In this document: positions 1-4,870 of the stretch, one piece after another | Layout: each line of letters begins with the position of its first letter | Position numbering within the stretch: the stretch's first letter is position 1 | From: CAZUDI01 sp964618975 | Lineage (GTDB): Bacteria; Desulfobacterota; Desulfomonilia; UBA1062 | Reading direction: 5' to 3' | Length of the DNA: 5,618 nucleotides | NCBI GenBank assembly: GCA_964618975.1 | Contig: CAZUDI010000107.1 | Location: forward strand, 1 to 5,618 | Program-made: the position numbers and the translations under genes | Notes under the pieces: generated by a model | What the model was told of the DNA's origin: nothing | The model's input: the letters and a program-made list of their open reading frames with translations, nothing else | The model's database searches: none

Positions 1-83
1 CCGGAGGCGGGAATCGAACCCGCACGAGGGCAAGCCTCTTCGGATTTTGAGTCCGACGCGTCTACCAGTTCCACCACTCCGGC
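1..83 (-). tRNA. tRNA-Leu(CAA), 3' end cut by window edge
   Basis: Read on the minus strand this folds as a complete class II tRNA apart from its last bases. The acceptor strand GCCGGAG is at 77-83, followed by a D arm with AACTGGTAGAC. The anticodon stem TCGGA/TCCGA encloses the loop CTCAAAA, which places anticodon CAA at 47-49 (reads UUG leucine codons). A long variable arm with a GAGG/CCTC stem lies at 26-38, and the T arm is GCGGG-TTCGATT-CCCGC. The long variable arm and the conserved leucine D arm fix the identity. The 3' acceptor strand runs to position 1 as CTCCGG, so the final C72, the discriminator base and any encoded CCA lie outside the window. It sits 48 bases downstream of the diguanylate cyclase stop, on the same strand. 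Confidence 0.96.
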
Positions 84-131
84 ACAATCACCCTTCCCTA
101 TCAAAGGTGTGCGGGTTTTGCAAGCGGCTTG

Positions 132-2117
132 TCAGAGGGCGGAAAGCTCGCGCTCCGACCCGCTGCAATAATAGATGCGGTTCTTGCCCTGCTCCTTGGC
201 GATATACATGTTGCGGTCGGCTCTCTCGAGGAACAGGGAGATGTTCTCGCCCTCGCGGTACTGGGAGATACCCAGGCTGATGCTCATGTGTACCTCGGTG
301 CTTCCATCTGGCAGGATGACGGCCTCGGCAAAGGCCTTGCGCAACCTGTCCGCCACCGCAATGGCCTCCTGTCCCGTGGTTTCGGGCAGGATGACCGTGA
401 ACTCCTCACCGCCGTAGCGGTAGGCACTGTCCATCTCCCGCTGGCAGGCCAGGATCGTCGCCCCCAGTTGCTCGAGAACCTTGTCGCCCTGGAGGTGCCC
501 CCAGGTGTCGTTGAAGCGCTTGAAGTCGTCGATGTCCATCAGGATGATGGACAGGGGGGAGTGGTAGCGGTCGGCCCGGGCGGCCTCGTTCTTCAGCTGG
601 CTGTAGAAATAGCGCACATTATAGAGCTTGGTGAGCTCGTCCGTGATGCTGAGCGCCTTGTACTTCTCTTCGCTCTTTAAGAGGGCCTCCTGCACGCGCT
701 TGCGGTCGGTAATATCCCGGATGATCGCCATGGCCGCGTTGTCCCCCCGGTAGAGGATTGTCCCGGAGGAGATCTCCACATCCCTGAGGGAACCGTCCTT
801 GCAGCGCAGCCGCACCTCGAAGGTGTTGGAGACCGTCTTGCCGCGGTCGATGGCCTGCAGGCGCTCCTCAAAGACCTCCATGGATTCGGGGGTCACGATC
901 TCCTTCAGGGAAAGGTCCTTCATCTCCTCGGGGGCATAGCCGGAAATGACCGAGACGGCCTTGTTGGCGAACTGCAGGGTGTCGCCCTGATAGATGATCA
1001 CCCCGTCCTTGGCGTATTCCACCAGGGCCGCATACTGCGACTCGGATTCCCGCAGGGCCACTTCGATCTTGCGCCGCTCGGTGATCTCGTGCTTCATGTT
1101 CTCATTGAGCGTCTTGAGCTCCACGGTGCGTTCCTCCACCTTCGTCTCCAGCTCGGAGTTGAGGGCCTTGAGCCGCAGGCGGTAGTCCAGGATCTCGCGT
1201 GAGGTGTCATACAGGGTCAGCGCAATGTCGCAGAATTCCCGGTCGATACTGCCCGAGATCAGCCGTGCCGGCTGGGATTCGCTCAGGAGCGCTCCCGCCT
1301 GCTGCACCTCCCGCAGGGGACGGCCGATGGCCCGGCCGATCAGGATATAGAAGAGAATCGCGACCAGCATGGGCAGGACGATGGCAAAACCCACTTTGGC
1401 TGCCGCCGGGAGCCCATGCTGCGTGGTTGTCACCCCGTAGCACAGCACGATACTGATGAAGAGCAGCACAAGGCAGTAGACGGCCTTCATCATGAGGCTC
1501 GCCGCGGCGTGGTCGCCGCGCAGGGCCTCGCGCTCGGCCAGCAGGCAGCGCGCCTCACGGCGCAGATCGTAGGTGAGCATCTCGGTGATGAGCTGGGTGA
1601 ACATGAGATAGAGCACGGCCGCAATCAGTCCCCCCGCAAGGATATACAGGCCGTTGGACCAGTTGCGGGTGACGAGCACCTCCTGCAGGAGGGCGATCAC
1701 CAACACGCCCCCGCCCAGGATGGCCGCCGTGGCCGTGTTGATGAGGGGCAGGCGGTCCAGGCACGCAGAGACCTCTATGAGCACGGGGGTGGGGGTGTCT
1801 GCGCCCAGGGAGGTCCCGCTCAGGGTGTCATTCAGTACGCGCAGCGGCTTCAGTTCCCAGCGATCGCCCCACAGGCGTGGCAGCCCGAAGAGCAGGCCAT
1901 GCACGAAGGCGGCCAGCACGACGAGCAGGGTGCACAGGACGATATCCTGCATCAGGGCCGCCTCTGAGGCATAATCCACCGTGACGGCCATGAAGACGAT
2001 GCCGATCATGGCCGCGCCGCCCCCGATCAAGGAGAACAGGGACAGGGCAAAGGTATAGCATACCCGTGCCGCGACACACTCAATGAGGGTCCTCGTTAAA
2101 CTGCCTTTCACTTTCAT
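132..2117 (-). CDS. Membrane-bound PAS-GGDEF diguanylate cyclase (661 aa)
   Basis: The predicted product makes cyclic di-GMP from two GTP at the inner membrane. Six hydrophobic helices lie at about 21-46, 58-80, 129-150, 155-180, 210-232 and 241-263. A HAMP-like segment (about 261-313), a coiled coil rich in Glu/Lys/Arg (about 315-358), a PAS domain with PAC tail (about 358-474) and a GGDEF domain (about 488-652) follow. Catalytic features are intact: the motif RYGGEEF has GGEEF at 569-573, the metal-binding stretch MDIDDF is at 527-532, and the substrate-binding Asn536 and Asp545 are present. An RxxD inhibitory site (REMD, 560-563) sits exactly five residues before GGEEF, so product feedback inhibition is expected. 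No EAL or HD-GYP domain is present, so only synthesis is predicted. The N-terminal membrane module has no ligand signature I recognise. The ATG at 2117 lacks a clear Shine-Dalgarno sequence and abuts an inverted repeat; I see no better in-frame start before the first membrane helix. The role in motility, biofilm or other outputs cannot be told from context. Confidence 0.96.
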   Translation of the reverse strand: MKVKGSLTRTLIECVAARVCYTFALSLFSLIGGGAAMIGIVFMAVTVDYASEAALMQDIVLCTLLVVLAAFVHGLLFGLPRLWGDRWELKPLRVLNDTLSGTSLGADTPTPVLIEVSACLDRLPLINTATAAILGGGVLVIALLQEVLVTRNWSNGLYILAGGLIAAVLYLMFTQLITEMLTYDLRREARCLLAEREALRGDHAAASLMMKAVYCLVLLFISIVLCYGVTTTQHGLPAAAKVGFAIVLPMLVAILFYILIGRAIGRPLREVQQAGALLSESQPARLISGSIDREFCDIALTLYDTSREILDYRLRLKALNSELETKVEERTVELKTLNENMKHEITERRKIEVALRESESQYAALVEYAKDGVIIYQGDTLQFANKAVSVISGYAPEEMKDLSLKEIVTPESMEVFEERLQAIDRGKTVSNTFEVRLRCKDGSLRDVEISSGTILYRGDNAAMAIIRDITDRKRVQEALLKSEEKYKALSITDELTKLYNVRYFYSQLKNEAARADRYHSPLSIILMDIDDFKRFNDTWGHLQGDKVLEQLGATILACQREMDSAYRYGGEEFTVILPETTGQEAIAVADRLRKAFAEAVILPDGSTEVHMSISLGISQYREGENISLFLERADRNMYIAKEQGKNRIYYCSGSERELSAL

Positions 2118-2136
2118 AATACTTGTAAGGTATTAT
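2116..2136. repeat. AT-rich inverted repeat overlapping the cyclase start codon
   Basis: ATAATAC (2116-2122) and GTATTAT (2130-2136) form a perfect 7-bp inverted repeat around a 7-base spacer. The arm nearest the gene includes the A and T of the ATG start codon. It also overlaps the candidate -10 hexamer at 2132-2137. As DNA it could be an operator that blocks the promoter; as RNA it would be a weak AU hairpin hiding the start. The operator reading is preferred because the local AT content fits a promoter. No protein can be assigned. Confidence 0.55.
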
Positions 2137-2160
2137 CGACCGGATCGCATCAATCCTTAA
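2132..2160 (-). promoter_or_regulatory. Candidate promoter of the diguanylate cyclase
   Basis: On the minus strand GATAAT (2132-2137) matches five of six positions of the sigma70 -10 consensus. TTAAGG (2155-2160) lies 17 bases upstream as a poor -35 element with three matches. Transcription would start near 2125, only about eight bases before the ATG. That would give an almost leaderless message, which is consistent with the lack of a visible ribosome binding site. The weak -35 and the overlapping inverted repeat suggest dependence on, or control by, a DNA-binding protein. Confidence 0.3.
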
Positions 2161-2162
2161 AA

Positions 2163-2179
2163 ATAATCCGCATGATTAT
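2163..2179. repeat. Second AT-rich inverted repeat upstream of the cyclase
   Basis: ATAATC (2163-2168) and GATTAT (2174-2179) form a perfect 6-bp inverted repeat with a 5-base spacer. Its half-site ATAAT is the same as in the repeat at 2116-2136, and the two centres are about 45 bp apart, close to four helical turns. This layout suits two bound dimers on one face of the DNA. It is a structural observation only. Confidence 0.4.
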
Positions 2180-2324
2180 CTCATCGACGCCGCTAAGCGG
2201 CGCGAACAGGGCGCTTACGGCCTGAGCGACCCTTCGCCCGCGGTCGGGCATCTTTTGCCCCCGTCGGGCGGCCAAGCGGCTCATCGTGGGTATGACCCCC
2301 AGGGCAAGCCCAGGACACTGCCTG

Positions 2325-2340
2325 CCGCTGCAAGCAGCGG
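2325..2340 (-). repeat. Perfect hairpin with CUUG loop
   Basis: On the minus strand CCGCTG-CTTG-CAGCGG forms a 6-bp stem with a G(CUUG)C tetraloop, a known very stable RNA loop. It lies about 90 bases after the VUT stop codon and about 210 bases before the cyclase start. It has no U-tract, so it could be an RNA-stability or Rho-associated 3' structure of the VUT message, or part of a leader RNA. Confidence 0.45.
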
Positions 2341-2431
2341 GGAAGTTGACCCTCGCGAGCTTAAAGCCTCAAGCCCGGACACGGCGCAGGGGGGGCCCCG
2401 GCTTAATCAGAGCCAAGCGCTGCTTAAGTCC

Positions 2432-2953
2432 TCAGGCCGTGGGCGTCTCCTCCAGCCGGGCATACAGGCGCTCGCTGAAGGTGATGGTGGGCCAGGCCAG
2501 GAAGCCGCAGACATACTTGACGAGCGCCTGGCCCAGAATGGCCGGCCAGATCCAGCCGAAGGCAATGGAGACAAAGAGCAGACTATCGATGGGGCAGGAA
2601 AAGGTATTGGATACGGCCAGCCGCGCCTTCAGGGAGGAATTCTTCATCAGGCTGAACACCAGCCAGTCGAGCGCCTCGGACCCGAGAAAGGCCACGCCCG
2701 AGGCCAACGCCACCTCCCAACTGAGCGCCGTCGTGAGGAGCGTGCTCACGAGCATGAAGTACCAGACCCTGTGGCCCCAGAAGCGCTGCACGAAATCCCG
2801 CACCGAGAAGGTCAGCCCGATCCAGAGCGCACCGGCCGGAAAGGTCAGCCCGCAGACGGTGATGATGCCGAACCAGATAACGAACAGGTTCCCGAGCAGG
2901 ATGCTCCCCATATAGAGCAGGGCCGTCAGCCAGCGGGCCGCCTTCATGTCCAT
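2432..2953 (-). CDS. VUT/YhhQ-family membrane transporter (173 aa), putative queuosine-precursor uptake
   Basis: This is a hydrophobic protein with about five or six membrane helices, beginning LTALLYMGSILLGNLFV. Family-like stretches include GLTFPAGALWIGL with RDFVQR (about 35-57), SEALDW (92-97) and SNTFSCPIDSLLF (115-127); the pattern SE..DW followed by SN....PIDS resembles the VUT family (Pfam Vut_1, COG1738). The E. coli member YhhQ imports queuosine precursors across the inner membrane; substrate here is inferred from the family only, and the older vitamin-uptake label shows the uncertainty. The length suits the short subfamily rather than the longer E. coli protein. Start choice: an ATG at 2953 has AGAGGA six bases upstream, while an in-frame start at 3007 would fall inside the promoter -10. 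No queuosine biosynthesis gene is visible next to it. Confidence 0.85.
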   Translation of the reverse strand: MDMKAARWLTALLYMGSILLGNLFVIWFGIITVCGLTFPAGALWIGLTFSVRDFVQRFWGHRVWYFMLVSTLLTTALSWEVALASGVAFLGSEALDWLVFSLMKNSSLKARLAVSNTFSCPIDSLLFVSIAFGWIWPAILGQALVKYVCGFLAWPTITFSERLYARLEETPTA

Positions 2954-2959
2954 AAGCCG

Positions 2960-2965
2960 TCCTCT
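2960..2965 (-). promoter_or_regulatory. Ribosome binding site deciding the VUT start
   Basis: AGAGGA on the minus strand lies six bases before the ATG at 2951-2953. It selects this start over the in-frame ATG at 3007, which would add 18 basic, non-membrane residues and has no comparable site. Confidence 0.75.
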
Positions 2966-3005
2966 TGTGCCGAAATAAGGTCTCCGCTTCACGCGGGTGG
3001 TCTGC

Positions 3006-3034
3006 ATCTAAGCGGTAAGAGGGCATTTTGTCAA
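3006..3034 (-). promoter_or_regulatory. sigma70-type promoter of the VUT gene
   Basis: On the minus strand a perfect -35 TTGACA (3029-3034) is followed after exactly 17 bases by TTAGAT (3006-3011), a moderate -10. Transcription would begin near 2999, giving a leader of about 45 bases before the ATG at 2953. The inverted repeat CCGCTT (2984-2989) / AAGCGG (3010-3015) overlaps the -10 and may be an operator. In the leader, CCGC-GTGAA-GCGG (2984-2996) can also fold as a small hairpin. Confidence 0.6.
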
Positions 3035-3125
3035 GCCCGGCCTCAAATCGAGCCGCCCTTGCCCGGAAGAGGCCATCGTCGTGGTGTCAACCACAGCCTC
3101 CCTGTTCGCAGCCGGCAGGGCGTTT
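3035..3125. other. Gap between VUT promoter and the hypothetical gene
   Basis: I see no gene, RNA or strong repeat in this short stretch upstream of the VUT promoter. The open frames that cross it on either strand lack a ribosome binding site and read as low-complexity Arg/Pro/Ala-rich shadow translations typical of GC-rich DNA. Confidence 0.5.
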
Positions 3126-3200
3126 TCACGCGGCGATCAGGCGCCCCATACCCAGAGACAGGCAACGCGCCTCCCGCAGACCGGCGGGCGGCACCAACCC

Positions 3201-3214
3201 GGACGCAAGCGTCC
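3201..3214 (-). repeat. Hairpin with CUUG loop
   Basis: On the minus strand GGACG-CTTG-CGTCC forms a perfect stem with a G(CUUG)C loop, the same loop type as the hairpin at 2325-2340. It lies inside the last open segment of the suspected pseudogene, so it may be a coincidence of coding sequence. No U-tract follows. Confidence 0.3.
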
Positions 3215-3351
3215 CGCGCCTGAGGCTGACGTTCACGGTGGTATCCCCCCCACCTGCTTCACAGGATCCTTTCTCGCCAGGATGCTCGCGGTCATGGGCG
3301 GCAAGGCCTGGCCGGTCATCACCTGCGGATTCCCCGCCGTAGGCAGGTCGA

Positions 3352-3699
3352 TCACGGTCGGCCCTGTTCTGGGATAGCGACATGCTCTCCGGCAGGCTCA
3401 TTCCGGGCACGGCAGCCAGCGCCATCTCTCTCCCCGGCACCGTCTTTTGGGAAACGTGCGCAGGCAAGCAGGGACGCGCGCCCGTGTGACCTCACCGCAG
3501 GCCGGGGCGTGGGACTGCCGGTGAGCGTAACGGCCCTGAGCTGCATCGGAAGAGACGCCTGCGCCACCGGGCATGCCGGTACCCTGCAAGGCGGCGTGCA
3601 GCGCGCCGGCTCGGGCTCGCCCAAGAGGGCAAGCAGCAGATACAACGAGGCCATCCCGGCCATAAATACGATCAGAATCCGCGTATGGAGTCCTGCCAT
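3352..3699 (-). CDS. Small hypothetical protein with N-terminal membrane anchor (115 aa)
   Basis: The start is well supported: ATG at 3697-3699 is preceded by AAGGAG with a six-base spacer, one of the best Shine-Dalgarno sites in the window. The N-terminus (MAGLHTR followed by a hydrophobic helix at about 8-27, ILIVFMAGMASLYLLLALLG) looks like a signal anchor or uncleaved signal peptide. A Cys/Pro-rich segment with four cysteines (about 34-45) and then a polar tail follow. I do not recognise the family. Third-position GC is high for about the first 75 codons and then falls to roughly half by hand count, suggesting that the real reading frame leaves this ORF. The annotated C-terminus is therefore doubtful; see the composite pseudogene entry. 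It diverges from the WYL regulator across the palindrome at 3744-3762. Confidence 0.45.
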   Translation of the reverse strand: MAGLHTRILIVFMAGMASLYLLLALLGEPEPARCTPPCRVPACPVAQASLPMQLRAVTLTGSPTPRPAVRSHGRASLLACARFPKDGAGERDGAGCRARNEPAGEHVAIPEQGRP

Positions 3700-3705
3700 G
3701 ACGAT

Positions 3706-3711
3706 CTCCTT
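3706..3711 (-). promoter_or_regulatory. Strong ribosome binding site of the small anchored protein
   Basis: AAGGAG on the minus strand, six bases from the ATG at 3697-3699. It fixes the start over the longer in-frame possibilities at 3819 and beyond, which would run across the divergent regulatory region and into the WYL gene. Confidence 0.75.
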
Positions 3712-3728
3712 TCCTGTGTATAGAAAGG

Positions 3729-3738
3729 ATGCTAGCAT
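3729..3738. repeat. Perfect 10-bp palindrome ATGCTAGCAT
   Basis: ATGCTAGCAT is fully self-complementary and lies in the divergent region about six bases from the larger inverted repeat at 3744-3762. It contains TAGCAT, which could act as a weak plus-strand -10 (3733-3738) with TTTCCT (3710-3715) as a poor -35 at 17-bp spacing. Treat as a possible promoter or accessory binding element. Confidence 0.3.
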
Positions 3739-3743
3739 GGCGA

Positions 3744-3762
3744 CGTTCCACATTACGGAACG
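3744..3762. promoter_or_regulatory. Candidate operator: CGTTCC-N7-GGAACG inverted repeat
   Basis: A perfect 6-bp inverted repeat with a 7-base spacer (19 bp in all) sits between two divergent genes, 30 bases before the WYL regulator start and 45 bases before the minus-strand ATG. Its AT-rich centre contains, on the minus strand, CGTAAT, a possible -10 for the divergent gene with TTGCGG 18 bases upstream as a weak -35. Size, symmetry and position suit a dimeric helix-turn-helix regulator. Binding by the adjacent WYL protein is inference. Confidence 0.5.
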
Positions 3763-3791
3763 ACAAAAAGATTGTCCGCAAAGGATGTGCG

Positions 3792-4808
3792 ATGCCCGAA
3801 AAATTGAGCCCCTATGCAAGCTACGGCGAAAAACTCATCCGGCTCTTCGCCCGGCTCCTGTTCACCGGAAAGGCCTACTCCCTGGGCGAACTCAGCCGCA
3901 GCCTGGGGTGCTCCAAGCAGACCGTGCTGCGGCTCATCGAGGATATCCGCCGCTCCTTCGGGGCCGAGATCGAGGAGCATACCGAGGGCCGGCAGAAGTA
4001 CTACCGCATCCGGCGTCACCTCGGCAGCCTCCCGGCCATGAGCCTGAGTTACTCCGAGATCGAGGTGCTGCTCATGTGCCAGGCCTTTGCCCGGCACCTG
4101 CTGGGCCGCTCACTCTTCGGGGAGGCCACCGCGGCCCTCGAAAAAAACCTGGCCCTCATCCGCCCCGGTGGCGCGCCCGAGATGACCCACTTTACCTCAT
4201 ACACCCCCGGCAGTATCGACTACAGTGCGCACGAGGCCAGTATCCGCACCCTGCTTAACGCCATGGAGCAGCACCTGGTCTGCACCGTAACCTACCGTTC
4301 CCTGACCGCCTGGCGGGCCAAGACCTTTTCCATCATGCCGCTGAAGATCTTCTCCCACCACGACACCGTCTATCTGTGCGCGCGCTATGCCGGCAAACCG
4401 GGCCAGCCTCACAGAACGCGGGAGTACGACCCCCTGCTCGCCATCCACCGTATCCGGGGGGTAGAGTTGACCGATAGACCCTTCGTGTTCCCCCCTGATT
4501 TCGATTTCGAGCACATCTTCAACCGCAACTTCGGCATCATCAAACAGGCCGCCTTCGAGGTGGAGGTCGAATTCAGCGCGCAGGCCGCCCGCTATGTTTC
4601 CGAGCGCACGTGGAGCCCCGACCAGAAGGTGTGGGAGACCCGGGACGGACGTGTGCGCCTGATCTTCAGCGCCTCGTCCCGGTCGGAGCTCCTCGCCTGG
4701 CTACTCTCCTTCGGCGCTGAGGCCCGTCTGATCCGGCCGGCGGAACTCATCGACGAGATCCGGGAAACCCTCGCGCGCATGCAGCGCCACTACGCCCCCG
4801 GCGCGTGA
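3792..4808 (+). CDS. HTH-WYL-WCX transcriptional regulator (338 aa)
   Basis: The protein is a cytoplasmic DNA-binding regulator. An N-terminal winged helix-turn-helix lies at about 14-75, with LGELSRSLGCSKQTVLRLIE as the helix-turn-helix and SKQTVLRLIEDIRR as recognition helix, followed by a wing (QKYYRIRR). A linker with a helical segment (about 84-126) follows, then the WYL domain (about 157-232) with TYRS, MPLKIFSHHDTVYL and a basic strand-turn, and the C-terminal WCX extension (about 252-334) with the typical pattern W..DQKV....DGRV, ELLAWLLSFGAEARLIRP. The name-giving Trp is Val here (V193-Y194-L195). WYL domains are thought to sense nucleic acid or nucleotide ligands; family members often act as repressors or activators of nearby genes. 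Start choice: ATG 3792 has AAAGGA six bases upstream, whereas the in-frame ATG at 3729 lies in the palindromic regulatory DNA. It converges on livF, separated by 62 bases. Confidence 0.9.
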   Translation: MPEKLSPYASYGEKLIRLFARLLFTGKAYSLGELSRSLGCSKQTVLRLIEDIRRSFGAEIEEHTEGRQKYYRIRRHLGSLPAMSLSYSEIEVLLMCQAFARHLLGRSLFGEATAALEKNLALIRPGGAPEMTHFTSYTPGSIDYSAHEASIRTLLNAMEQHLVCTVTYRSLTAWRAKTFSIMPLKIFSHHDTVYLCARYAGKPGQPHRTREYDPLLAIHRIRGVELTDRPFVFPPDFDFEHIFNRNFGIIKQAAFEVEVEFSAQAARYVSERTWSPDQKVWETRDGRVRLIFSASSRSELLAWLLSFGAEARLIRPAELIDEIRETLARMQRHYAPGA

Positions 4809-4870
4809 GGATATCCCGGGAAACCTATCCCCTGTGACGGCCCGGATCCGTGCTGATACCTTACCTGCCT
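4809..4870. other. Short convergent gap between the WYL regulator and livF
   Basis: Both genes end into this 62-base gap. A bidirectional hairpin with flanking A and T runs would be expected, but I see only the palindromes CCCGGG (near 4816-4821) and CGGATCCG (near 4843-4850) and no U-tract. Termination is therefore not explained by a recognisable intrinsic terminator. Confidence 0.4.

Larger units (their letters stand above)
2118..2431. other. Structured non-coding gap between VUT gene and cyclase
   Basis: No convincing gene occupies this 314-base stretch. The 60 bases next to the cyclase are AT-rich and hold the two inverted repeats and the promoter candidate. The remainder is very GC-rich and dense in short inverted repeats: 2188-2202 (CGCCGCT-A-AGCGGCG), 2236-2249 (GCCCG-CGGT-CGGGC), 2302-2311 (GGG-CAAG-CCC), 2325-2340 (CCGCTG-CAAG-CAGCGG) and the palindrome CTCGCGAG at 2352-2359. 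GTCGGGC occurs twice, at 2243-2249 and 2263-2269. No hairpin has a strong U-run after it, so a factor-independent terminator for the VUT gene is not evident. I looked for hallmark sequences of the cyclic di-GMP class I riboswitch and of preQ1 class I and did not find them. Confidence 0.5.
3126..3699 (-). pseudogene. Possible frameshifted gene encoding a ~190-200 aa anchored protein
   Basis: The codon signature (high G/C in third position, plausible residue mix) moves between frames downstream of the well-supported start at 3699. It stays in the start frame to about 3475. It then moves to the frame containing HVSQKTVPGREMALAAVPG (about 3467-3370), then to the frame containing TVIDLPTAGNPQVM and LPPMTASILARKDPVKQ (about 3359-3255). 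It finally returns to the second frame with DTTVNVSLRRGTLAS, ending at the TGA at 3126. The last switch coincides with a run of seven Gs (minus strand, near 3244-3252), where one additional G would join the frames. Three shifts suggest decay or assembly error. The product is not recognised. Pure GC-rich chance remains possible. Confidence 0.35.

Noticed and set aside
97..124. Promoter for the tRNA-Leu on the minus strand (TTGCAA or CTTGCA with GATAGG)
   Set aside because: The hexamers are weak matches and the spacings are 15 or 16 bases; the tRNA may instead be processed from a longer transcript. Not strong enough to list.
1..131. tRNA gene as an integration site of a mobile element
   Set aside because: No integrase, no repeated tRNA 3' end and no foreign-looking genes are present; the tRNA 3' end is outside the window, so attachment sites cannot be judged.
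1416..1967. Plus-strand 183-codon open frames inside the diguanylate cyclase gene (also at 129-680)
   Set aside because: They are exact antisense shadows of a well-supported coding region and carry no motif or start signal.
2235..2258. Plus-strand intrinsic terminator (GCCCG-CGGT-CGGGC followed by ATCTTTTG)
   Set aside because: The stem is short, the T-run is only four bases and displaced, and no plus-strand gene ends here.
2118..2431. Cyclic di-GMP class I (GEMM) riboswitch upstream of the cyclase
   Set aside because: The conserved GGGCAAACC-like and GGGACGCAAAGCC-like segments are absent on the minus strand; the fragment GGGGGCAAAAGATGCCC is only superficially similar.
2255..3223. Long plus-strand open frame of 322 codons covering the gap and the VUT gene
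   Set aside because: It is antisense to the VUT gene, is rich in Arg/Pro/Gly/Gln with no domain pattern, and has no ribosome binding site; it is a high-GC shadow frame.
3738..3755. sigma54 promoter on the minus strand (TGGAAC...TGC)
   Set aside because: The distance between GG and GC is 11 bases rather than the required 10, and the -12 element is poor.
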